From Stenotrophomonas maltophilia (lineage in GTDB: Bacteria; Pseudomonadota; Gammaproteobacteria; Xanthomonadales; Xanthomonadaceae), in NCBI RefSeq assembly GCF_004920835.1, contig NZ_QFHO01000009.1:85630-149629 (forward strand): a DNA stretch of 64,000 nt, read 5' to 3'. Positions 10,938 to 18,862 of this stretch are shown here, in pieces. The notes below the pieces were generated by a model. The model had not been told where the DNA came from. It ran no database searches and worked only from the letters and a program-made list of their open reading frames with translations. Numbering within the stretch: position 1 is the stretch's first letter; each line of letters begins with the position of its first letter. The translations under genes and the position numbers were made by a program.

Positions 10938-11198
10938 ATGGTCAAGATTCGACTGACCCGCGGCGGCGCCAAGAAGCGTCCGTTCTACCACATCATCGTG
11001 ACCGACGTTCGCAGCGCCCGTGATGGCCGCAACATCGAGCGCGTCGGCTTCTACAACCCGGTTGCACAGGGTGGCGAGAAGCGCATCGAGCTGGATCTGG
11101 CCCGTGTTGACCATTGGGTCAAGAACGGCGCCCAGCCGACTGAAAAGGTCCGCAACCTGATCAAGGAAGCGGCCAAGTCCCAGGCCGCTGCGGCCTGA
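10938..11198 (+). CDS. rpsP: 30S ribosomal protein S16
   Basis: 86-aa ribosomal protein of the small subunit. The N-terminus [19 protein letters not shown] is the classic S16 signature, followed by ERVGFYNP. Length is normal. First gene of the rpsP-rimM-trmD unit, with a good promoter 50 bases upstream. An AGGAAAAAAAAGA tract precedes the ATG. Confidence 0.98.
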   Translation: MVKIRLTRGGAKKRPFYHIIVTDVRSARDGRNIERVGFYNPVAQGGEKRIELDLARVDHWVKNGAQPTEKVRNLIKEAAKSQAAAA

Positions 11199-11205
11199 TC
11201 CCGAA

Positions 11206-11226
11206 GGGCCGCGCCTGGCGCGGCCC
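11206..11226 (+). terminator. rpsP-rimM intergenic hairpin (attenuator-like)
   Basis: GGGCCGCG / CGCGGCCC, a perfect 8-bp stem with a CCTGG loop, lies between rpsP and rimM with no T-tract after it. It may lower read-through or stabilise the rpsP message, which fits the need for more S16 than RimM. Confidence 0.5.
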
Positions 11227-11242
11227 GTCTGGTTGAACGCAG

Positions 11243-11755
11243 ATGAAAGATAACGAGCGCCGCATCCTGCTGGGCAGGATTGTCGGCGCTTTTGGTGTGC
11301 GCGGCGAAATAAAGCTCGAGTCCTGGACCGAGCCGCGTTCCGCTATTTTCCGTTACCAGCCGTGGATCCTGCGCAGCCCCAACGGGCAGGAATCGACGCT
11401 TGAAGGCGCCCGTGGCCGCGACAGCGGCAAGCATCTGGTGGCCCGTTTTCCGGGCATCGAAGATCGCGATACGGTCGAGGCGATGCATGGCACCGAGGTC
11501 TACGTGGCCCGCAGTGCACTGCCACCGCCGAATGCCGATGAGTATTACTGGGTCGACCTTGAAGGCCTGGATGTGAAGACCACCGAGGGCGTTGCCCTGG
11601 GCCAGGTCTCGCACCTGTTCAGCACCGGCGCCAACGATGTGGTGGTCGTGCGCGGCGATCGTGAGCGGATGATTCCGTTCGTGTTGCCGGAGTTCGTCAA
11701 GTCGGTCGACTTCGAGGCCAACCTGGTCGTGGTCGACTGGGACCCCGAGTTCTGA
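11243..11755 (+). CDS. rimM: 16S rRNA processing / ribosome maturation factor RimM
   Basis: 170-aa assembly factor that binds S19 and helps mature the 30S head. The N-terminal RimM domain ([19 protein letters not shown]) is followed by the PRC-barrel ([11 protein letters not shown] ... ERMIPFV). Lies in the conserved order between rpsP and trmD. Its stop is eight bases before the probable trmD ATG, pointing to coupling. Confidence 0.97.
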   Translation: MKDNERRILLGRIVGAFGVRGEIKLESWTEPRSAIFRYQPWILRSPNGQESTLEGARGRDSGKHLVARFPGIEDRDTVEAMHGTEVYVARSALPPPNADEYYWVDLEGLDVKTTEGVALGQVSHLFSTGANDVVVVRGDRERMIPFVLPEFVKSVDFEANLVVVDWDPEF

Positions 11756-11763
11756 GTGTGAGC

Positions 11764-12522
11764 ATGCGTTTCGACGTCATCACCCTGTTCCCCGAGTTCC
11801 TCGCCCAGTCCGCCGGATTGGGCGTGGTCGGGCGTGCGCAGGAGAAGGGCCTGTTCAGCCTGCACGGCTGGAACCCCCGTGATTACGCTGAAGGCAACTA
11901 CCGCCGGGTGGACGACCGTCCGTTCGGCGGTGGCCCGGGCATGGTGATGCTGATCGAGCCGCTGCAGGCCTGCCTGCAGGCGATCCGCGATGCTGATCCG
12001 ACCCCGGCGCGGGTGATCCATCTCAGCCCGCAGGGTGCGCCGTTGACCCAGGCCAAAGTGCGGGAACTGGCGGCGTTGCCGCGCATGGTCCTGCTCTGCG
12101 GCCGCTACGAGGGCATCGACGAGCGCTTCCTGGAAGCCAATGTCGACGAGGAGATTTCCCTTGGCGATTACGTGCTGTCCGGCGGTGAGCTGGGCGCGGC
12201 GGTGATCATCGACGCCGTGGCCCGTCTGCAGGACGGTGCCCTGAACGATGCTGAATCGGCCGCCCAGGACAGCTTCGAAGGTGACCTGGGCCTGCTCGAC
12301 TGCCCGCATTACAGCCAGCCGGCCCAGCATCCGCTGGGTGACGTGCCGGAGGTGCTGCGCTCGGGCAACCATGCGGCCATCGCCGCCTGGCGCCGCCAGC
12401 AGTCGCTGGTCCGGACCGCGCAGCGGCGCCCGGACCTGCTGGATGAACAGGTACTGGGCAAGGCCGACCGAAAACTCCTTGACCAGGCCCGCCAAGCCCG
12501 GAAACAGAAGGCCAGCCCCTAG
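11764..12522 (+). CDS. trmD: tRNA (guanine37-N1)-methyltransferase
   Basis: SPOUT-class, SAM-dependent enzyme that forms m1G37 and prevents +1 frameshifting. Motifs: [12 protein letters not shown] at the N-terminus, [10 protein letters not shown] and the trefoil-knot region [16 protein letters not shown] chose ATG 11764 (252 aa) because the family begins MRFDV; a GTG at 11758 is in frame. The stop codon lies inside the loop of the transcription terminator at 12511-12539. Confidence 0.97.
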   Translation: MRFDVITLFPEFLAQSAGLGVVGRAQEKGLFSLHGWNPRDYAEGNYRRVDDRPFGGGPGMVMLIEPLQACLQAIRDADPTPARVIHLSPQGAPLTQAKVRELAALPRMVLLCGRYEGIDERFLEANVDEEISLGDYVLSGGELGAAVIIDAVARLQDGALNDAESAAQDSFEGDLGLLDCPHYSQPAQHPLGDVPEVLRSGNHAAIAAWRRQQSLVRTAQRRPDLLDEQVLGKADRKLLDQARQARKQKASP

Positions 12523-12539
12523 CGCAGGGCTGGCTTTTT
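12511..12539 (+). terminator. Rho-independent terminator overlapping the trmD stop
   Basis: GCCAGCCC / GGGCTGGC stem (12511-12518 with 12527-12534), 8-base loop, then TTTTT. The TAG stop of trmD is in the loop, so this terminator ends the rpsP operon and leaves rplS to its own promoter in 12540-12676. Confidence 0.8.
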
Positions 12540-12676
12540 CGGCTATCATGGGCAATTACCGCCAGCTTCGGCCGGCGCGCGCAGTACCCACAACAAACGT
12601 GCAGCACAGTCCAGTGACTGCATCAGCCTACGTTGTCGAAACGACACGCCCACCCGAACAAGAATCGGTGTAACCC

Positions 12677-13078
12677 ATGAGCAAGCTGAACAAGTCCATC
12701 GTCGCGGAATTCGAATCCGCCCAGATCACCCGCGAACTGCCGAAGTTCAGCCAGGGCGACACCGTTGTCGTCAACGTGAAGGTGAAGGAAGGTGCCCGCG
12801 AGCGCGTGCAGGCCTATGAAGGCGTTGTCATCGCGACCAAGAACGGCGGCCTGAACTCCTCGTTCACCGTCCGCAAGATCTCGCACGGCTACGGCGTCGA
12901 GCGCGTCTTCCAGACCCACAGCGCCATCATCGACTCGGTCGAAGTGAAGCGTCGTGGTAAGGTCCGCGCCGGCAAGCTGTACTACCTGCGTGGCCTGGAA
13001 GGCAAGGCTGCCCGCATCAAGGAAGACCTGGCTGCCGCTGCTGCCGCCAAGGCTGCCCGTCTGGCCGAAAAGGCCTGA
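12677..13078 (+). CDS. rplS: 50S ribosomal protein L19
   Basis: Large-subunit protein at the 30S-50S interface. Conserved core [16 protein letters not shown] ... [11 protein letters not shown] ... [14 protein letters not shown]. At 133 aa it is longer than the roughly 115-aa E. coli protein because of an Ala/Lys-rich tail ([14 protein letters not shown]), common in this family of bacteria. It is separated from trmD by a terminator, so it is probably transcribed alone. Confidence 0.98.
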   Translation: MSKLNKSIVAEFESAQITRELPKFSQGDTVVVNVKVKEGARERVQAYEGVVIATKNGGLNSSFTVRKISHGYGVERVFQTHSAIIDSVEVKRRGKVRAGKLYYLRGLEGKAARIKEDLAAAAAAKAARLAEKA

Positions 13079-13102
13079 TAAACAACTTCGGTTGTTGCCG
13101 CG

Positions 13103-13129
13103 ACGGCCACCTTCGGGTGGCCGTTTGCG
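13103..13129 (+). terminator. rplS terminator
   Basis: ACGGCCACC, TTCG tetraloop, GGTGGCCGT, then TTGCGTTT. A second small TTCG hairpin (AACAAC/GTTGTT at 13081-13096) lies directly after the rplS stop. Confidence 0.75.
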
Positions 13130-13160
13130 TTTCCGGCATCGCATCGGCCACGATCAGGCG

Positions 13161-13541
13161 ATGAACGAGATCAACCCACGCTATCCCGCCGTGATCCAGT
13201 CGGCGTTGCGCTTCCTTGACGGCAAGGGGCTGGCGCGCGTGCAGTCGGCACCGTTGCTGCACCGGTTGTTGTGGCGCATGGGCATCGCACTGCCGCCGCC
13301 GATCCTGGCCGGCTTCGCCACCAACGCACTGGTGCAGGGCCTGCTGTTCGGGCTGTTCTGGACCGGACTGATGTGGCTGATGTTGTGGCAGGGCAGCGAG
13401 CGCCCGCTGGTGCTGCTGTTGTTGGCCGGTCTGTTGGCCGGTGCCCTGTTCGGTATCGTGATGGCGGCCCTGATGCGCTCGCTGCGACGCCACCGCAAGC
13501 TACCGGACTGGCGGCAGTTCCTGGCCCGTCAGGCGGACTGA
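13161..13541 (+). CDS. DUF6404-like small membrane protein
   Basis: 126 aa. A soluble N-terminal segment containing SAPLLHRLLWRMGIALPPP is followed by two transmembrane helices (about residues 50-68 and 78-102) and a basic tail (SLRRHRKLPDWRQFL). This layout matches the DUF6404 family of short inner-membrane proteins, whose function is unknown. It sits behind the rplS terminator as a separate unit. Confidence 0.65.
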   Translation: MNEINPRYPAVIQSALRFLDGKGLARVQSAPLLHRLLWRMGIALPPPILAGFATNALVQGLLFGLFWTGLMWLMLWQGSERPLVLLLLAGLLAGALFGIVMAALMRSLRRHRKLPDWRQFLARQAD

Positions 13542-13620
13542 GCCGATGGCGCACCGCGCCATGACCGACAGGCACCCGTCGCGCTAGGCTGCCGCTTCAT
13601 CCTGATGGACGTGCCGTGCG

Positions 13621-14055
13621 ATGCCTGCCAAGCGAACCGCACCCTCCACCGCGCCCAAGCTGCTGTCCGGTGGTAACCCGCAGATCGCCAAGGGCGAGGG
13701 CGATGCTACGGTGCAGGCCTATATCGCGGCGATGCCGGACTGGAAGCGACCGCTCGGCGCGCGGTTGGATGCGCTGATCGAGCAGGCCGTGCCCGGCGTG
13801 CACAAGGCGGTGAAGTGGAATTCGCCGATGTATGCGGTTGCCAAGGGCGAGGGCTGGTTCCTCAGCTTCCATTGCTTCACCCGCTACATCAAGGTGGCAT
13901 TTTTCCGGGGCGCCGCACTGAAGCCGATACCGCCCGAGCCGTCCAGGAGCGCAGACACGCGCTACCTGCACATTGCACAGGACGGCGTGCTGGATGAAGC
14001 CCAATTCCTTGACTGGGTGCGCCAGGCCGCGGCATTGCCCGGCGAGCGCATGTAA
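13621..14055 (+). CDS. DUF1801-domain protein, copy 1
   Basis: 144 aa. The YdhG/DUF1801 pattern is visible: PDWKRPLGARLDALIEQAVPGVHKAVKWNSPMYAV ... GWFLSFHCFTRYIKVAFFRG. These small alpha/beta proteins resemble frataxin-like or iron-binding folds, but no biochemical role is established. The next gene is a second, diverged DUF1801 protein 38 bases downstream, so the two are likely co-transcribed paralogues. Confidence 0.8.
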   Translation: MPAKRTAPSTAPKLLSGGNPQIAKGEGDATVQAYIAAMPDWKRPLGARLDALIEQAVPGVHKAVKWNSPMYAVAKGEGWFLSFHCFTRYIKVAFFRGAALKPIPPEPSRSADTRYLHIAQDGVLDEAQFLDWVRQAAALPGERM

Positions 14056-14093
14056 GCCCACCGTTCCGATCTGCTTGCCGACGAGAACCGCTG

Positions 14094-14501
14094 ATGGCCA
14101 CGCACGCGCCGAACCCTGATGATGCCGGAACCCCGGCTGCCGAACTGATCGATGCACGCATCGCCGAGCTGGGCGACTGGCGTGGCGAAACGCTGACGCG
14201 CGTGCGCGCGTTGATCCATGAAGCGCTGCCCGACGTGCAGGAAACCTGGAAGTGGCGCGGCACGCCGGTGTGGGAGCACGACGGCATCCTGTGCACTGGC
14301 GAAACCTACAAACAGGCGGTGAAGCTGACCTTCGCCCATGGTGCGGCGCTGGCCGACCCGAAAGGCCTGTTCAATGCCAGCCTGGAAGGCAACAGGCGAC
14401 GTGCGATCGACATCCATGAAGGCGCGATGCCCGATGCCGCAGCGTTGAAGGCGCTGCTGCGCGAAGCGGCTAAGTTCAACGCGGCGAAAAAGAAGCGGTA
14501 G
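14094..14501 (+). CDS. DUF1801-domain protein, copy 2
   Basis: 135 aa, same family as the preceding gene: GDWRGETLTRVRALIHEALPDVQETWKWRGTPVW ... TYKQAVKLTFAHGAAL. It keeps the Trp-containing core and ends in a basic tail (NAAKKKR). The TAG stop (14499-14501) is the TAG of the GTAG that starts a palindromic repeat, so the present C-terminus is set by the repeat. Function unknown. Confidence 0.8.
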   Translation: MATHAPNPDDAGTPAAELIDARIAELGDWRGETLTRVRALIHEALPDVQETWKWRGTPVWEHDGILCTGETYKQAVKLTFAHGAALADPKGLFNASLEGNRRRAIDIHEGAMPDAAALKALLREAAKFNAAKKKR

Positions 14502-14574
14502 AGCCGGCCGCTGGCCGGCTGTTGCGCGATGCTTCCGGAGAGGCATGAAGCTGCCGGCCAGCGGCCGGCACTAC
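14498..14574. repeat. SMAG-type inverted repeat pair
   Basis: GTAGAGCCGGCCGCTGGCC-type copy at 14498-14520 and an inverted TGCCGGCCAGCGGCCGGCA copy ending CTAC at 14552-14574, between convergent genes. The first copy donates the stop codon of the upstream DUF1801 gene. Confidence 0.85.
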
Positions 14575-14598
14575 CGTGGTAATCACCGGCGGTCAGTA

Positions 14599-16071
14599 CT
14601 AACGTGGCGGCGCTGACTCCAGTGCGGCATCCGGGTCGGCCACCGGCGAGGGTGGGCAGGCCGGGATCTCCGACGGCGTGGCCAGTTCTTCGGCATGCGA
14701 CGGCTTGCCGATCATCGTGGCCTTGCGCCAGCCACCCCAGCGGTAATACGCCAGCGACAGCAGCATCGACACCAGCGAGCTGACCGGGAAGCTCCACCAG
14801 ATCGCATCGGCGCCCCAGTACGGCTGCAGCAGCTCGGCGAACGGTACGCGCACGCCCCACAGCGAGCCGGCCAGGATCAGCAGCGGCGGAATCACCGCGC
14901 CGGTGGAGCGCACCACGCCGGAGATCACGAAGCTGACGCCGAAGAACAGGAACGAACCGATCACCACATGGTTGAGGTGGCGGGCGATGTCCAGCGCCTC
15001 GCTGGCCGGCGGCAGGAACAGCGCCAGCAGCTGCCGATCGAACAGCACCAGCGGCAGGATCAGCGCGCCGGTCAGCAGGAAGTTGAACAGCACGCCCTGC
15101 CGCGCGGTGCCGCGCACGCGGTCCCAGCGCTGTGCGCCGACGTTCTGCGCGGCCATCGTCGAGCACGCCGCACCGATTGCCATCGCGGGCATCTGCAGGT
15201 AGTTCCACAATTGCAGCGCGGCGCCGTAACCGGCCCCGGTGTCGGTGCCGTACTGGTTGACCATGGTCATCAACAGGATCACCGATAGTGAGATCAGCAC
15301 CATCTGCAGGCCCATCGGGACGCCCTTGATCACCAGCGCCTTGAGGATGGTCAGGTCGAGCTTGAGCAGGCGCATGTCGGCACGGCCCAGCCACAACGTG
15401 TGGCGCTTGTGCCGCATGTACAGCAGCAGGCCGGCCAGCGACAGCGTCTGCGCGACCAGCGTGGCCCAGGCCGATCCGGCGATACCCAGCGCGGGGAATG
15501 GTCCCATGCCGAAGATCAGCACCGGATTCAGCACGATGTCCAGCGCCACCGACACCATCAGGAAACGGAACGGCGTGCGTGAATCACCGGCACCGCGCAG
15601 CGCGGCGGTGAGGAAGGCGAACGCGTACAGCGTCGGCATCGCCAGGAAGATGATCTGCAGGTAAGCCTCGGCCAGCGGCAGCGAGGCAGCCGGCGTGCCC
15701 ATCGCTGCCAGCAGCGGATGCGCCATGAACCAGCCGGCGATGGCGATGATCACCGACAGGCCGATGAAGAAGGTGGCGCTGGTACCGACCACGCGCCGCG
15801 CCTGCGCGATGTCGCGCGCACCGATGGCCTGGCCGATCAGGATGGTCGAGGCCATGCCGAAGCCGAACACCGAGCCGATCAGGAAGAACATGATGTTGTT
15901 GGCGTTCGCGGTGGCGGTCAGTGCCGCCTCGCCGAGGAAGCGCCCCACCCATACCGCATTCACCGAACCGTTCAGCGACTGCGCGATGTTGCCGGCCAGG
16001 ATCGGCAGGGAGAACAGCAGGAGATTGCGGCCGATCGGGCCGGAGGTCAGGTCAAGCGGCGCTTTGGCCAT
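14599..16071 (-). CDS. MATE-family multidrug/Na+ efflux transporter
   Basis: 490-aa inner-membrane antiporter with about 12 hydrophobic helices in two MatE halves. Family hallmarks: LFSLPILAGNIAQSLNGSVNAVWVGRFLGEAAL at the N-terminus and the repeat-related segment IKGVPMGLQMVLISLSVILLMTMVNQYG in the second half. Start at 16071 (MAKAPLDLTSGPIGRNLL); longer frames upstream run into the divergent lipoprotein gene. The C-terminus has a proline/acidic cytoplasmic tail of about 35 residues. Confidence 0.9.
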   Translation of the reverse strand: MAKAPLDLTSGPIGRNLLLFSLPILAGNIAQSLNGSVNAVWVGRFLGEAALTATANANNIMFFLIGSVFGFGMASTILIGQAIGARDIAQARRVVGTSATFFIGLSVIIAIAGWFMAHPLLAAMGTPAASLPLAEAYLQIIFLAMPTLYAFAFLTAALRGAGDSRTPFRFLMVSVALDIVLNPVLIFGMGPFPALGIAGSAWATLVAQTLSLAGLLLYMRHKRHTLWLGRADMRLLKLDLTILKALVIKGVPMGLQMVLISLSVILLMTMVNQYGTDTGAGYGAALQLWNYLQMPAMAIGAACSTMAAQNVGAQRWDRVRGTARQGVLFNFLLTGALILPLVLFDRQLLALFLPPASEALDIARHLNHVVIGSFLFFGVSFVISGVVRSTGAVIPPLLILAGSLWGVRVPFAELLQPYWGADAIWWSFPVSSLVSMLLSLAYYRWGGWRKATMIGKPSHAEELATPSEIPACPPSPVADPDAALESAPPR

Positions 16072-16133
16072 GGAGTGGTGATCGAATCCCGGGAGGCGCA
16101 CACTAGCACCAAGCCGGTTTGCGGGATGTGGCA

Positions 16134-16373
16134 ATGCATCAACGACTGCGGGTGAAGCGGAGCATGGCGTTGGCCTTGATCGGCGTTGTACTGGCCGCAT
16201 GTTCGACAGGTGACCGGCTGGGCGATACCCAGGTGCGGCCGACCGACCGTCCCGAGTGCCTGGTCGGCAGCCAGCGGCAGGACCTGTCCGCCGGTGTACC
16301 CACGTTGATCGGGGGCAGCGGCTGCCGCACCGACCCCGACCATCCGCGCCCTCTGAACAAGCCACCGGAGTAG
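16134..16373 (+). CDS. small predicted lipoprotein
   Basis: 79 aa. A basic N-region (MHQRLRVKR) is followed by a short hydrophobic stretch and a lipobox LAAC, giving a mature lipoprotein of about 55 residues with two further cysteines and a Pro-rich tail. An internal ATG at 16164 would give a shorter signal peptide. It is divergent from the MATE gene and ten bases ahead of the Hsp15 gene, so probably co-transcribed with it. Family not recognised. Confidence 0.6.
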   Translation: MHQRLRVKRSMALALIGVVLAACSTGDRLGDTQVRPTDRPECLVGSQRQDLSAGVPTLIGGSGCRTDPDHPRPLNKPPE

Positions 16374-16382
16374 TCCGCACCG

Positions 16383-16790
16383 ATGCCTGAGCTTTCCCCG
16401 TTGTCGCCCAGTGTCCGCCTGGACATCTGGTTGTGGGCGGCCCGTTTCTTCAAGACCCGCAGCCTGGCCAAGCAGGCCATCGAGACCGGCAAGGTCAGCG
16501 TGGCCGGGCAGCGCCCGAAGTCCTCGCGCGCGGTACGCGTGGGTGAGCAGCTGCAGGTGGATCGTGGCGAGGAGCATTTCGAGATCCAGGTGCTGGGCCT
16601 GAGCGACCAGCGCGGGCCGGCGCCAACGGCACAGCAGCTGTATGCCGAGAGCGAGGCTTCGAAGGCGCGCCGTGCCGAACAGCGTGCACTGCGCATCGCG
16701 GCACGCGATGGTTTCCAGCCGCCGGAACACAAGCCGGACAAGCGCGCGCGGCGTTTGATCCGGGCGTTGGGCGACATCGACGCGCTGTAG
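16383..16790 (+). CDS. hslR: Hsp15-like S4-domain RNA-binding protein
   Basis: 135 aa. The S4 RNA-binding domain is obvious at residues 10-60 (VRLDIWLWAARFFKTRSLAKQAI ... GKVSVAG). Hsp15 binds 50S subunits that carry nascent chains after heat-induced translation failure and helps recycle them. The C-terminus is Arg/Lys-rich, as in the family. The gene follows the small lipoprotein gene by nine bases. Confidence 0.9.
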   Translation: MPELSPLSPSVRLDIWLWAARFFKTRSLAKQAIETGKVSVAGQRPKSSRAVRVGEQLQVDRGEEHFEIQVLGLSDQRGPAPTAQQLYAESEASKARRAEQRALRIAARDGFQPPEHKPDKRARRLIRALGDIDAL

Positions 16791-16903
16791 CGAAATCCTG
16801 ATTCCAACGGATTGTTCCTATCGCGGTGCGAAAGAGGGCGCCGGTCACGGTGCGTTCGGATTGCGCTGGGCAGGCTGGTTTTTCACCTATCGGAGGCCTG
16901 CCC

Positions 16904-18091
16904 ATGCGGCGTCTGCTGTTATGCCTGTCCCTGCTTGCTGCTGCGCCACTGCACGCTGCCGACATCACCTTCTGGGACGTACCGCAACGCGGTGGCAACA
17001 GCATGAACATGTCGCCTCCGGACCGGAAATACTTCGAGGCGCTGCGTGCGACCGGTGCGACCTGGGTGCGGCTGGTGCCGGACAAGTGGAAGGGGCAGGG
17101 CGGTCGTGACTTTCTGATCGGCAACGCCGATGACTATCGTGGACTGGTTCCGGCCGACCTGGCCACGCTGCGGCGGGTGCTGGATGACGCCGATGCGGCC
17201 GGGCTGAAAGTGGTGCTGACGCCGCTGTCGCTGCCGTTACTGCGCTGGAAGCAGCACAACGGCGATGTGGTCGACCAGCGCCTGTGGCAGTCCTTCGACA
17301 ACCAGGAGCCCGCCCGGCGTTTCTGGCACGATCTGGCCACGGCGCTGAAGGATCATCCTGCCTTGGCCGCCTACAATCTCATCAATGAACCGGTGCCCGA
17401 ATACGGTGCAGGCCTGGCCGAGCATGCGTCCAGCGAGGCGATGAAGCAGTGGTATGCCGGTGTGCAGGACGGCCCACGCGACCTGCGCCGCTTTTATTCC
17501 GGGTTGATCGCCAGCATCCGCGAGGTCGACGCCGCGATGCCGCTGATGCTGGATGCGGGCTGGTACGCCGCCGCCGACGGTTTCAACTACTGGCCGGCAC
17601 CGTTGGCGGATTCGAAGCTGCTGTACAGCGTGCACATGTACGAGCCGTACGCGGCAACCAGTGCGCCGAACCAGACGCGCGCCAAGCCCTGGCGTTATCC
17701 GGCACAGGTGCCGTTCGGTGGAGGCAGCGAGCGTTGGGATGCGGCGCGTGTACGCCGTTACCTGCAGCAGCCGATGACGTGGGCCGCCTCGCATGGTGTC
17801 GGTGCCAACCGCATGGTGGTGGCCGAATTCGGCTGCATGCGGCGATGGCCGGACTGCAGCCGCTACCTGCAGGATGTGCTGCAGGTGCTGGAACAGGACA
17901 AGGTGCACTGGGCCTTCTACGCCTTCCGCGAGGATGGCTGGGACGGCATGGACTACGAACTGGGCGACAAGCCGCTGCCGTGGTCGTACTGGCAGGCGCA
18001 GGAAAAGGGCCGCCATGTCGAGCCGCCGCGCTTGATGCAGGCGCCCTTGTTCGCACCGATCCTGCAGCGTTTGAAGGCGGGCAACCAGTAA
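16904..18091 (+). CDS. secreted glycoside hydrolase family 5 (cellulase-like)
   Basis: 395 aa with a signal peptide (MRRLLLCLSLLAAAPLHAA). The GH5 TIM barrel shows the acid/base Glu in AAYNLINEPVP and the nucleophile Glu in MVVAEFGCMRR, plus conserved HMYEPY and WAFYAFREDGW. It is probably exported to act on beta-1,4-glucans or related polysaccharides; the substrate is not certain. The start is fixed by CGGAGG at 16891-16896. The upstream in-frame extension lacks a signal peptide and was not used. Confidence 0.88.
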   Translation: MRRLLLCLSLLAAAPLHAADITFWDVPQRGGNSMNMSPPDRKYFEALRATGATWVRLVPDKWKGQGGRDFLIGNADDYRGLVPADLATLRRVLDDADAAGLKVVLTPLSLPLLRWKQHNGDVVDQRLWQSFDNQEPARRFWHDLATALKDHPALAAYNLINEPVPEYGAGLAEHASSEAMKQWYAGVQDGPRDLRRFYSGLIASIREVDAAMPLMLDAGWYAAADGFNYWPAPLADSKLLYSVHMYEPYAATSAPNQTRAKPWRYPAQVPFGGGSERWDAARVRRYLQQPMTWAASHGVGANRMVVAEFGCMRRWPDCSRYLQDVLQVLEQDKVHWAFYAFREDGWDGMDYELGDKPLPWSYWQAQEKGRHVEPPRLMQAPLFAPILQRLKAGNQ

Positions 18092-18093
18092 GC

Positions 18094-18153
18094 CGCCGGG
18101 CATGGCCCGGCGCTACCCATGGAGATGCCGATAGCGCCGGCCCATGCCCGGCG
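18094..18153. repeat. SMAG-type repeat pair (GGGCATGGCCC subfamily)
   Basis: Inverted copies at 18094-18116 (CGCCGGGCATGGCCCGGCG then CTAC) and 18131-18153 (ATAG then CGCCGGCCCATGCCCGGCG) lie between the convergent GH5 and DUF937 genes and can fold into a cruciform or long hairpin. Confidence 0.75.
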
Positions 18154-18163
18154 AGGCTTTCCG

Positions 18164-18754
18164 TCAGCGCTTGCCGCCGAGCAGGTTGCCGCCCAGCTTG
18201 AGCAGATCGCCCACGCCCAGCTGACCGTCACCGTCCTGGTCCAGCAGGCTGCCGAGCAGGCCACCCTGCTGCTGCACCTGCTGCTTTTCCTGGCCCAGGG
18301 CCTGGCTGAGCGAGCCGGCATCGGCCTGGCCGCCGCCCAGGCGCTGTGCCAGGAAGGCCATCACGATGGGAGCAAGGATCTGCAGCAGCTGGCTGGTGCG
18401 GCCACTGTCGAGCTGGGTGGCCTGGGCCAGGCCGGTTTCCACCTTCTGCTGGCTGCCGCCGAAGATGTGGCCGAGGATACCGGCGCCATCGCTGGCCGCA
18501 CCGCCGCCGCCACCGCCCAGCACCGAACCGAGCACGCTGCCCAGGTCCAGGCCGCTGTGGTTGTTCTGCAATGCGCCGAGCAGCGCCTGTGCGCCCTGTG
18601 GCTGCGAGGCGTTGTTGCCCAGCGCGCCCATCAGCACCGGCAGCGCGGCACTGATCGCGCCGGAAGCCTGGGTATCGCTGATGCCAAGCTGCTGCGACAC
18701 CTGTTGCAGCGGGGCGCCCTGCAACTTGGTCAGAAGTTCATCGGTCAGGCTCAT
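18164..18754 (-). CDS. DUF937 / YidB-like protein
   Basis: 196 aa, rich in Gln, Gly, Leu and Ala. It contains DUF937-type segments such as LLTKLQGAPLQQVSQQLGISDTQASGAISAALPVLMGAL and SQLLQILAPIVMAFLAQRL, and ends DGDGQLGVGDLLKLGGNLLGG, which looks like an EF-hand-type DxDxDG loop. Family members are annotated as YidB-like and have no firm function. It stands alone behind the catalase gene. Confidence 0.8.
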   Translation of the reverse strand: MSLTDELLTKLQGAPLQQVSQQLGISDTQASGAISAALPVLMGALGNNASQPQGAQALLGALQNNHSGLDLGSVLGSVLGGGGGGAASDGAGILGHIFGGSQQKVETGLAQATQLDSGRTSQLLQILAPIVMAFLAQRLGGGQADAGSLSQALGQEKQQVQQQGGLLGSLLDQDGDGQLGVGDLLKLGGNLLGGKR

Positions 18755-18816
18755 CTGGGGAATCCTCGATTGGGGTTGGGCGTGCAGAAGGTACGACGCG
18801 GACCGTTAAAACGGCG

Positions 18817-18841
18817 ACGCCGCCTCACGGGGAGGCGGCGT
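18817..18841 (-). terminator. catalase gene terminator
   Basis: ACGCCGCCT / AGGCGGCGT stem with a 7-base loop just downstream of the catalase stop. On the minus strand it is followed by CGCCGTTTT, a short T-run that fits Rho-independent termination. Confidence 0.6.
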
Positions 18842-18862
18842 GCCGTACGCAGGGGAGGGCGA

